From the NCBI RefSeq assembly GCF_009690625.1, contig NZ_CP033878.1:1054001-1118000 (forward strand): DNA of 64,000 bases. Reading direction: 5' to 3'. Made by a program: the position numbers and the translations under genes. The stretch's first letter is position 1. Each line of letters begins with the position of its first letter. Under the pieces are notes generated by a model. That model was not told where the DNA came from and ran no database searches. It saw only the letters and a list, made by a program, of their open reading frames with translations. This DNA comes from Halorhabdus sp. CBA1104 (GTDB lineage Archaea; Halobacteriota; Halobacteria; Halobacteriales; Haloarculaceae). This document shows, piece by piece, positions 57,845 to 64,000 of the stretch.

Positions 57845-57874
57845 TGCCTTCCAGTCGTCTCCCCGGACGAACAC

Positions 57875-59041
57875 ATGACCGTTGACGCTATCGATACGAT
57901 CGCAGTACTGGGAGCGGGAACGATGGGCCACGGCATCGCCCAAGTCGCGGCCCTGTCGGGCTACGAGGTTCGATTACGCGACATCAACGAGGAACTCGTC
58001 GCTGAGGGCTACGACCAGATCGACGCGAGCCTGGGGAAGACCGCCGAGCGAGGGTACATCACCGAGGACGAGGCCGACGCCGCCCGCGACCGGATCGATC
58101 CGGTCGTCCCGGTCGAGGACGCTGTGACTGGTGCCGATGTCGTTATCGAGGCCGTCCCGGAGGACATGGCCATCAAAGAAGACGTCTACACTGAAGTCGA
58201 CCAACACGCCCCCGAACAGGCGATATACGGGACGAACACCTCCAGCCTCTCGATTACCGATCTCTCAGAGTTGACCGAGCGTCCCGGCCAGTTCTGTGGG
58301 ATGCACTTTTTCAACCCGCCGACCCGGATGGACCTCGTCGAGGTCATTCGCGGGGCTCACACTGACGAGGAGACCCTCGAGACGGTCGAAGCACTCGCCG
58401 AAGATCTCGGGAAAACGCCCGTCCGAGTACAGAAGGATAGTCCGGGCTTCATCGTCAACCGGATCCTTATCCCGATGCTCAACGAGGCCGCCTGGCTGGT
58501 CGACGAGGAGGTTGCAACCGTCGAAGAAGTCGACGCAACCACGACGGAATCGATCGGCCTGCCAATGGGGGCCTTCGAGTTGAGCGACCAGATCGGCAAC
58601 GACGTCACGCTACACATCATGGAGTACCTCCACGAGGTGCTGGGCGATGCGTACGAACCGGCACCCCTCCTCGAGACAGTCGTCGACGAGGACCGCCTCG
58701 GCCGCAAGACCGGCGAGGGCTTCTACGACTACGACGACGGCGGCACGGACTACGAGGGGGCCGACGTCAGCACCGAAGTCGAACACCGTCTGCTGGGTGT
58801 GATAGCGAACGAAACGGCGAAGCTACGTGCCGAGGACGTCGCCACGGTCGAGGCGATCGACCAGGCGATGCAACTCGGAGCCGGGTTCCCCGAGGGGGCC
58901 GTCGCCCTGGCGGATGCGGGCGGCCTGGAAACACTCGTCGAGACACTCGATACAGCCGACGAGGCGTCTGATACAGAGCGGTACAACGTGGCTGACTATC
59001 TGCGGACTGCAGCCGACGCCGGGGGGTTCGGCGACGTATGA
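57875..59041 (+). CDS. 3-Hydroxyacyl-CoA dehydrogenase
   Basis: A 388-residue NAD-dependent enzyme of beta-oxidation. The Rossmann motif is VLGAGTMGHGIAQVAA (residues 11-26); the catalytic His is in MHFFNPPTRMDLVEVI, and the HAD C-terminal domain contains DSPGFIVNRILIPMLNEA and GRKTGEGFYDYD. A second C-terminal half-domain follows, as in the long haloarchaeal form. The start is ATG 57875. The stop overlaps the enoyl-CoA hydratase start (ATGA), giving a beta-oxidation pair. Confidence 0.92.
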   Translation: MTVDAIDTIAVLGAGTMGHGIAQVAALSGYEVRLRDINEELVAEGYDQIDASLGKTAERGYITEDEADAARDRIDPVVPVEDAVTGADVVIEAVPEDMAIKEDVYTEVDQHAPEQAIYGTNTSSLSITDLSELTERPGQFCGMHFFNPPTRMDLVEVIRGAHTDEETLETVEALAEDLGKTPVRVQKDSPGFIVNRILIPMLNEAAWLVDEEVATVEEVDATTTESIGLPMGAFELSDQIGNDVTLHIMEYLHEVLGDAYEPAPLLETVVDEDRLGRKTGEGFYDYDDGGTDYEGADVSTEVEHRLLGVIANETAKLRAEDVATVEAIDQAMQLGAGFPEGAVALADAGGLETLVETLDTADEASDTERYNVADYLRTAADAGGFGDV

Positions 59042-59820
59042 GTGATTACGAGACGCTACTCGTCGATCGCGAGGACGGCATCGCTCACGTCACGATCGAC
59101 CGGCCAGAGCGGATGAACGCGATTAGCCCGACGTTCCTCGAAGAACTGGCCGACGTGTTCGAAACGCTCGACGCTGCCGACGCAGTTCGCGTGGTCGTCC
59201 TCAGGGGAGCGGGCGATCGAGCGTTCTCGGCAGGCGCGGACCTCTCGTCGATCACCGACGGGAATGCGGTCGACGTCGCGGAACTCTCTCAGACGGGACA
59301 GGAAACCTTCGGCGCGGTCAAAGCGTGTTCGATGCCGGTCGTCGCGGCCATCGACGGCTTCTGTCTCGGGGGCGGCATGGAACTGGCGACCCACGCTGAC
59401 CTCCGGATTGCGACGAGTGACGCCGTGTTCGGACAGACCGAGCACAATCTGGGCCTCATGCCTGGCTGGGGCGGAACCCAACGTCTCCAGCGAATCGTCG
59501 GCGAAGGGCGGGCCAAAGAGATCATCTTCACGGCCGATCACTTCGATGCCGAATCGATGGCCGAGTACGGATTCGTCAACGAGGTCCTCGATCCCGAGGA
59601 ATTCGACGAGCGCGTCGAGGAACTCGCGACCGACCTCGCTGCCGGACCACCGATCGCTCAGGGCCTGACCAAGCGAGCGATGCACAAGGGCCAAGACGAC
59701 ATCGAAGCGGGGCTGGAAATCGAATCGCGCGCGTTCGGGTTGCTCCGAGACACAGACGACCTCATGGAAGGAATCGACGCGTTCCAGGACGATCGCACGC
59801 CCACGTTCGACGGCACCTAA
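59038..59820 (+). CDS. Enoyl-CoA hydratase
   Basis: A 260-residue crotonase. The oxyanion-hole segments are GAGDRAFSAGADLSSI and IDGFCLGGGMELATHADLRIA; the catalytic Glu region is FGQTEHNLGLMPGWGGTQRL. It hydrates enoyl-CoA to the hydroxyacyl-CoA used by the enzyme encoded just upstream, with which it overlaps by 4 bp. Length is normal. Confidence 0.92.
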   Translation: MSDYETLLVDREDGIAHVTIDRPERMNAISPTFLEELADVFETLDAADAVRVVVLRGAGDRAFSAGADLSSITDGNAVDVAELSQTGQETFGAVKACSMPVVAAIDGFCLGGGMELATHADLRIATSDAVFGQTEHNLGLMPGWGGTQRLQRIVGEGRAKEIIFTADHFDAESMAEYGFVNEVLDPEEFDERVEELATDLAAGPPIAQGLTKRAMHKGQDDIEAGLEIESRAFGLLRDTDDLMEGIDAFQDDRTPTFDGT

Positions 59821-59933
59821 ACTGTAGAGAGCGCACCGACCGGGTTTTAGAACAGCCGGTGTTTATTTTTCGCTGGCTCACCCACACCGACGGGCATCAA
59901 GAGTGCGAACGGACTCCACGTCTGTCTGTCTGC

Positions 59934-60323
59934 TCAGGCTTCGACCGCGTCACGGATCTCCGTCGCCAGGTCGGCATACCGGTCGGTACCGGTCCCCTTC
60001 TGGACGTAGCCGGTGACTGACTGCTCGCCGAGTTCGGCGTCGATCTGTTGGCGGTCACGACCGGTGAAAAAGAAAAACGGAACGGTAGGAGCAACGTCAC
60101 GGACAGCGTGGAAAAACTCGACGCCGGTCATCTCCGGCATGCTGTAATCACTGATTACACAATCGACAGCCGCCGGCTCCGCTTGGATGGTTTCGAGGGC
60201 CGTTGCCGTCTCGGTCACCGTCAGTACGTCCAACGCGTCGTCTTCCCGTTCGAGAAACGTCGAGGTAATATCGAGGATATCCTGATCCTCGTCGACCAAC
60301 ATGACTGTGATCGTCTCCGTCAT
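59934..60323 (-). CDS. Single-domain response regulator
   Basis: A 129-residue stand-alone receiver. Acid pocket Asp11 and Asp13 (VMLVDEDQDI), phospho-acceptor Asp59 (CVISDYSMPEMTG), switch Thr87 (FFFFTGRD) and Lys109 (GYVQKGTG). There is no output domain. A sensor kinase is not adjacent; the hybrid kinase at 37-39 kb has its own receiver. Confidence 0.88.
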   Translation of the reverse strand: MTETITVMLVDEDQDILDITSTFLEREDDALDVLTVTETATALETIQAEPAAVDCVISDYSMPEMTGVEFFHAVRDVAPTVPFFFFTGRDRQQIDAELGEQSVTGYVQKGTGTDRYADLATEIRDAVEA

Positions 60324-60522
60324 TTGAATACGTAGAGATTAGGCCTTCTCTCCCTTGAACGTTGAGTTAGTTTTAGTCATCGCTGGACACTCCACGTCAC
60401 AACACCACGGTACCGAATCATTCGTCGGCACAATTGCCCATTACTGACGATGATTCGTCAATGCGAACCGCAGTTGTCCGGTCGATCTATCCACGCAAGC
60501 CACAAGGACCGACACGGCAGGC

Positions 60523-60735
60523 TCACTCCGATTCGGTCGGCGGATGGACGAACAGGCGGTCGGCGATGAGTACCGCGCAAGCGATCGACGCCAGTATGAG
60601 CGCACGATCGTTCGACACCCACACGCCGTTTGAAACGGCAAATATCCCGATAAACGCGAGGGGCAACCCGACGAGCACGGCATCCGTTCGCGTGCCCGCC
60701 CGGAGTCTCGACCACAGTCGTTCGAGCGGCGGCAT
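60523..60735 (-). CDS. Small two-helix membrane protein, 70 aa
   Basis: Seventy residues starting MPPLERLWSRLRAGTRTD, then two membrane helices (AVLVGLPLAFIGIFAVSNGV and ALILASIACAVLIADRL) and a short polar end HPPTESE. It looks like a real small haloarchaeal membrane protein of unknown function. Upstream lies the inverted repeat at 60770. Confidence 0.65.
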   Translation of the reverse strand: MPPLERLWSRLRAGTRTDAVLVGLPLAFIGIFAVSNGVWVSNDRALILASIACAVLIADRLFVHPPTESE

Positions 60736-60769
60736 GTACTGGCCACCTCGACACCGGAGACGGAAAAAA

Positions 60770-60787
60770 GTAATTAGATATAATTAC
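60770..60787. promoter_or_regulatory. AT-rich perfect inverted repeat upstream of the 70-aa membrane protein gene
   Basis: GTAATTA-GATA-TAATTAC, 7-bp arms, 35-52 bp before the ATG of the minus-strand gene. It also contains TATA-like sequence, so it may be a combined promoter and operator. Confidence 0.45.
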
Positions 60788-60997
60788 GGGACTGACTGGG
60801 AACTCCCGGCGGCACCACCAAGCCTGTATCGGGACCCACAGAAGATGCGAGGACTGAGATGACCGGGACCGGCAGACTGGCGGGGTAATTCCAACTGGGA
60901 CCACGGCGCTCACCTGCCCATGCGAGACCGCTTGGGAAGTTGTTACAGAACCTGCCTCCAAGGCGGCTCTTTAGGTGCCGCCCGCCGAAGGGCTGGC

Positions 60998-62005
60998 ATG
61001 ACCGAACGCATCTGTATCGTCGGCGGCGGCATCGCCGGGGCTGGAGCGGCCCACGCACTCGATGACGCCGACACGACAGTCTACGAGATGGACACTGTTG
61101 GAGGTCGCATGGCGAGTCGGCGCCGGAGCGGCTGTATCTTCGACTTCGGTGCCAACTACCTCGAAGTCGGTGACGAGGACTTACAGGCCGTCATCGAGAC
61201 CGCAGCAAGCGACGTCCTCGTCGAGATCGAGACCCCAGTCTGGCGCTTCGACGCCGACGGCGAGGTGGCACCCGGACAGACGCCGCAAAATCCCCGGTGG
61301 ACGACCCGTGAGGGCCTCGATGGGATCGTCCGTGGCATGATCGAAGCGAGTGACGCCACTCTCGAAGTCGGCGTTGGTGTCACCCGTCTCGAACGACTCG
61401 CCGATGGCTGGCGAGTGACGACCGACGAGGGACAAGAAGACTTCGATTCGGTCGTGTTGGCAGTCCCCGGCGCATCGGCGTCAGTGCTGTTCGAGACGGC
61501 TGACTGGGACGATCCGCTCCGGGAGCGATTGGCCACGACCGCAGACGAGATTCCGTACCGGACGATGGACACCGTCGCGCTGCACTATCCCTTCGAAATC
61601 GAGACCGAGTTCTTCGGGCTCGTCAGCGAGGAGGGCGTCTACGACGTCGCGTGGATCTCGAACGAAGGGCACAAACCGGGTCACGTGCCGGACGGCGAAG
61701 GAATAGTCATCGTCCAGTTCGGCCCGGGGTGGGCAGTAACCCATCCCCAGACGTCACCGGCGGCCGCTGCCGAGGCGGCGACCCAGCGGGCCGTGGAACT
61801 GCTCGATGACGACCGACTCGAAGAGCCGACCTGGTGGGAGTATCAGCGCTGGGGGGCCGCGGTCCCGACGCGTGGACCGGACGAATCGCTGGTCGAAGAC
61901 GCCCTCGACGCGGACCTCGCGCTTGCTGGGGACTGGGTCGAAGGAATCGGACGGACGCGGGCCGCTCTTCGGAGTGGCCTCGAAGCCGGTCGCGCGCTCC
62001 GGTGA
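60998..62005 (+). CDS. FAD-dependent oxidoreductase, renalase/amine-oxidase-like
   Basis: A 335-residue flavoprotein. The dinucleotide motif is ICIVGGGIAGAGAAHAL near the start, followed by YEMDTVGGRMASRRR (GG motif) and FDFGANYLEV; the C-terminal FAD motif is LALAGDWVEGIGRTRAALRSG. This is the renalase/NAD(P)/FAD oxidase branch. The substrate is unknown; renalases oxidise aberrant NADH isomers. The start is ATG 60998; a longer frame from 60920 adds atypical residues. Confidence 0.85.
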   Translation: MTERICIVGGGIAGAGAAHALDDADTTVYEMDTVGGRMASRRRSGCIFDFGANYLEVGDEDLQAVIETAASDVLVEIETPVWRFDADGEVAPGQTPQNPRWTTREGLDGIVRGMIEASDATLEVGVGVTRLERLADGWRVTTDEGQEDFDSVVLAVPGASASVLFETADWDDPLRERLATTADEIPYRTMDTVALHYPFEIETEFFGLVSEEGVYDVAWISNEGHKPGHVPDGEGIVIVQFGPGWAVTHPQTSPAAAAEAATQRAVELLDDDRLEEPTWWEYQRWGAAVPTRGPDESLVEDALDADLALAGDWVEGIGRTRAALRSGLEAGRALR

Positions 62006-62060
62006 GAAACTGACCGCTCCATAACAATCTTGGTCTCTGGGCCGTCACCCACCGAATGGG

Positions 62061-62177
62061 ATGTCGGACTTCGAAACGTACACCTGCAACGGTTGTGGCG
62101 AATCGTTCAACGCACACCCCGATTCGAACGCCGCCGAGACGGGCTACTGTAGTCCCGCGTGTGCTAACGCTGACTAG
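62061..62177 (+). CDS. Very small zinc-finger protein, 38 aa
   Basis: A 39-codon gene with two Cys pairs: YTCNGCGESFNAHP and GYCSPACANAD, the C-x2-C ... C-x3-C treble-clef pattern of haloarchaeal zinc mini-proteins. It follows the oxidoreductase gene by 55 bp on the same strand. Function unknown. Confidence 0.7.
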   Translation: MSDFETYTCNGCGESFNAHPDSNAAETGYCSPACANAD

Positions 62178-62363
62178 CACTTCAGGAAACCACAACTCCT
62201 ACTGGGGCAGTTGGCTTTTCGAGCGAGGCCCAGTACCGCCGCATATAGAACGGACCCGCTTTTCGACGAGCACACCGTCTGGACACTTTCAGCCATCGCG
62301 GACCTCATCCACTGGAAAGGGAGTACATGAAACACATCTGCGAAACTTATTTTAATCGTAGTA

Positions 62364-62371
62364 TTTAAATA
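62364..62371 (+). promoter_or_regulatory. TATA box of the beta-propeller lipoprotein gene
   Basis: TTTAAATA, 21-28 nt before ATG 62392, which favours that Met over the one at 62371 inside the box. Confidence 0.55.
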
Positions 62372-62391
62372 TGTTTATACATTCTGCCAGT

Positions 62392-63573
62392 ATGTCCAAA
62401 TTGCGTCTCCACTACTATCGGCGCGAAGTACTTGGTACCTGTTGTGGGCTCGCTCTCGCGGGCTGTACGCAACCGATCTTCTCTGCAGAACAGCACCTAG
62501 AAGCATCATATACGGAGGATTGGCCGTCAGTCCAGTTCGATCCACAGAACACGGGCACCGTGTCGGGCACAGTCCCACGCGAGATCGAACGCCAGTGGCT
62601 GAAAGAGACCGGCGGTGAAGGCGTCTCCTCCATCGTCGTCGACGACGGCGTCCTCGTGGCGACGGGCGACGTTGCCACCCAGTATCACGGTGTCGCCCAG
62701 TACGAATTGAACGGCGGGTTACGATGGAAGAACGAACTCCCGGGACCCGTCAGCGCGAGTCCAGTTGGACACGGCCAGGTGGTCTACGTCCCGACTGAAA
62801 CGTCCGGTGGCGGCCGGCTGCTGGCCTTTCGAACGACCGACGGTGAACGGCTGTGGACTGTCGACGTACAGGGCGAGCAGTTGTTCTCGCCGACGGTCGC
62901 CGACGAGACGGTGTTCCTGCGCACGACAGACCGGCTGCTGACCGTCGACGCTGAATCGGGAGAGATCTCGCGTTCCCGGCGTCTGCCGACCTTCGAGGTC
63001 GACACGTTGCAGGCACGGATGGACATCGCGCCGGCGGTGATCGAGAACACAGTGTGCGTCCCGAGCGAGAACGAGGTCTGGGCTATCGACCGAGACTCGA
63101 ACGAGCGTCGGTGGAGAGTCCCCTTACAGAAGGTGCGAGCTGGGCCCACCGTAGCCGGCCAAATAGCAGTACTGTCGAGCGTGAAAGGAGGTATCGTGGC
63201 CGTGGACGTCGAGAGCGGCCAGCAGCGGTGGCGACGGAGCGACCTCACGTCGTGGACATCTCCAGCGGTAACGGAGACCGCACTCTACGCGACCGACGGG
63301 TTCGATCTCGTCAAACTGGATCGCGAGAGTGGCGAAGGCAGTGCGAAGCGATCACTCCAGGGCGACATCTACTCGTCGCCGATCGTCGTCGGCGACACTG
63401 TCATCGCCGGTTCGATCGATACGGACGTGGCGGCGTTCGATACCGACCTGCAGACCGAACGGTGGTCGGTCGCGGAATCCTCTATAGTCCACTCGTCTCA
63501 CGCTGTTGCAGGTCAAAGTATCCTCGTGACGAGTCGGGACGGAAAGCTCCGGGCATTCCAACCACCAGCGTGA
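62392..63573 (+). CDS. PQQ-type beta-propeller lipoprotein
   Basis: A 393-residue exported protein. A Tat-like/lipoprotein signal (YYRREVLGTCCGLALAGC, lipobox Cys25) precedes seven or so PQQ-like blades, each with a variant of G-x-x-W-x and VxVxS/DG (for example TTDGERLWTVDV, ESGQQRWRRSDL, TDLQTERWSV). Family members are extracellular binding proteins or BamB-like; most do not bind PQQ. The gene stands alone between a zinc-finger gene and guaB. Confidence 0.8.
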   Translation: MSKLRLHYYRREVLGTCCGLALAGCTQPIFSAEQHLEASYTEDWPSVQFDPQNTGTVSGTVPREIERQWLKETGGEGVSSIVVDDGVLVATGDVATQYHGVAQYELNGGLRWKNELPGPVSASPVGHGQVVYVPTETSGGGRLLAFRTTDGERLWTVDVQGEQLFSPTVADETVFLRTTDRLLTVDAESGEISRSRRLPTFEVDTLQARMDIAPAVIENTVCVPSENEVWAIDRDSNERRWRVPLQKVRAGPTVAGQIAVLSSVKGGIVAVDVESGQQRWRRSDLTSWTSPAVTETALYATDGFDLVKLDRESGEGSAKRSLQGDIYSSPIVVGDTVIAGSIDTDVAAFDTDLQTERWSVAESSIVHSSHAVAGQSILVTSRDGKLRAFQPPA

Positions 63574-63640
63574 TCTTGATCACACGCTGTTCTCGCTCTA
63601 CAGAACCATCCAATAGTCGGCGAGATATTGGCTGACAGCG

Positions 63641-64000
63641 CTACTCGTCGGGCCGGTAATTGGGCGCTTCGTCGGTAATGACGACGTCGTGGGGGTGATT
63701 CTCCTGTTGACCCGCCCCGGAGACCCGGACGAACTCGGCTCGCTCTTTGAACGCCGGGATCGACTCGGCACCGACATAGCCCATCCCTGACTTCATGCCG
63801 CCGACGAGCTGGTGGAGTTCGTCCTCGACGGGCCCCTTGTAGGGCGTCGCGGCCTCGACGCCTTCCGGGACGTACTCCTCGTCGTCTTGTCCCTCCTCGA
63901 CGTCTTTCAGGTAGCGGTCGCCGCCGCCGGATTTCATCGCACCGACAGAGCCCATCCCGCGGTACTGTTTGTACTTCTTGCCGTTCATCGTGATGACGCG
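63641..64000 (-). CDS. guaB: IMP dehydrogenase, C-terminal end (gene runs past the window)
   Basis: The frame is open to the window edge, so only the last 119 residues are seen. They contain KQYRGMGSVGAMKSGGGDRY and VEGVEAATPYKGPVEDELHQLVGGMKSGMGYVGA, the mobile-flap end of GuaB, followed by the usual ...HDVVITDEAPNYRP end. IMPDH makes XMP for guanine nucleotide synthesis. Confidence 0.93.
   Translation of the reverse strand, partial: RVITMNGKKYKQYRGMGSVGAMKSGGGDRYLKDVEEGQDDEEYVPEGVEAATPYKGPVEDELHQLVGGMKSGMGYVGAESIPAFKERAEFVRVSGAGQQENHPHDVVITDEAPNYRPDE

Noticed and set aside
57693-57874. Possible small gene between cysE and the hydroxyacyl-CoA dehydrogenase gene
   Set aside because: Only promoter-like A/T patches are visible; no frame with a start, length and composition to support a gene.
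1-64000. CRISPR arrays, complete insertion sequences, replication origin
   Set aside because: No regularly spaced repeats, no transposase or integrase reading frame, and no orc1/cdc6 gene with origin boxes were seen.

Overview
The window is chromosomal DNA of a haloarchaeon (class Halobacteria). Evidence: nearly every protein is acidic and lysine-poor, the base composition is GC-rich, and many genes have a TATA-like box 22-34 nt before the start codon with no room for a leader. The gene content is archaeal: transcription factors TFE and TFS, GHMP-type shikimate kinase, the diadenylate cyclase DacZ, an XPB/Bax1 pair, tRNA methylase Trm56, PAC2 and CDC48, with many small zinc-ribbon and membrane proteins of haloarchaeal type. 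A lone GH3 beta-glucosidase fits a sugar-using lineage such as Halorhabdus and relatives, but the genus is a guess.

Layout. 1-3.4 kb: the 3' part of a large Eco57I-like restriction/modification gene, broken by a one-base frameshift at a canonical -1 slippery heptamer; its target-recognition part is a sharply bounded AT-rich insert. 3.4-3.7 kb: a run of stem-loops. 3.7-5.3 kb: dacZ coupled to a small MscS channel gene. 5.3-11 kb: acyltransferase, carbonic anhydrase, shikimate kinase with chorismate mutase, CDC48-type ATPase. 11-15 kb: SRPBCC protein, small regulators, PhoU-like protein, NAD kinase-like protein, aldo/keto reductase. 15-19 kb: dnaK and grpE (dnaJ is separate at 52.8 kb), cobalamin adenosyltransferase. 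19.5-25.4 kb: tRNA-Val, GNAT, HD protein, LysE exporter, PAC2, RNA m5C methyltransferase with a partner, a zinc-finger protein and a TFS paralogue.

25.4-30.5 kb is gene-poor and less GC-rich, with several tiny membrane proteins, a glycosyltransferase and a divergent winged-helix regulator that share a palindromic control region, and a CPBP protease. 30.5-34 kb: Bax1 and XPB genes split by a divergent lipoprotein gene. 34.0-34.2 kb: tRNA-Lys with a 24-bp copy of its 3' end nearby. 34.4-36.1 kb: RCK-DHH phosphoesterase and a PRC-barrel protein. 36.2-43.2 kb: menaquinone genes menB, menA, menC, menE with a PAS histidine kinase between menB and menA. 43-49 kb: TANGO2-like protein, regulator, LolA-like protein, a three-gene envelope cluster, DUF2797 and a DsbA-like lipoprotein. 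49-54 kb: Trm56, a TFE-DUF2110-DUF5803 chain, CinA-like protein, DnaJ. 54-64 kb: GH3, AlkA-type glycosylase, a serine acetyltransferase gene split by an in-frame amber codon, a fatty-acid beta-oxidation pair, a response regulator, a renalase-like oxidoreductase, a beta-propeller lipoprotein and the end of an IMP dehydrogenase gene.

Most of the window is ordinary haloarchaeal chromosome. The strongest unusual signals are the slippery-site frameshift and swapped specificity domain of the restriction/modification gene, the amber-split cysE, the divergent palindrome at 27.4 kb, the tRNA-Lys 3'-end duplication, and a possible c-di-AMP synthesis/turnover set (dacZ-mscS plus RCK-DHH). I did not find a clearly new multi-gene system.
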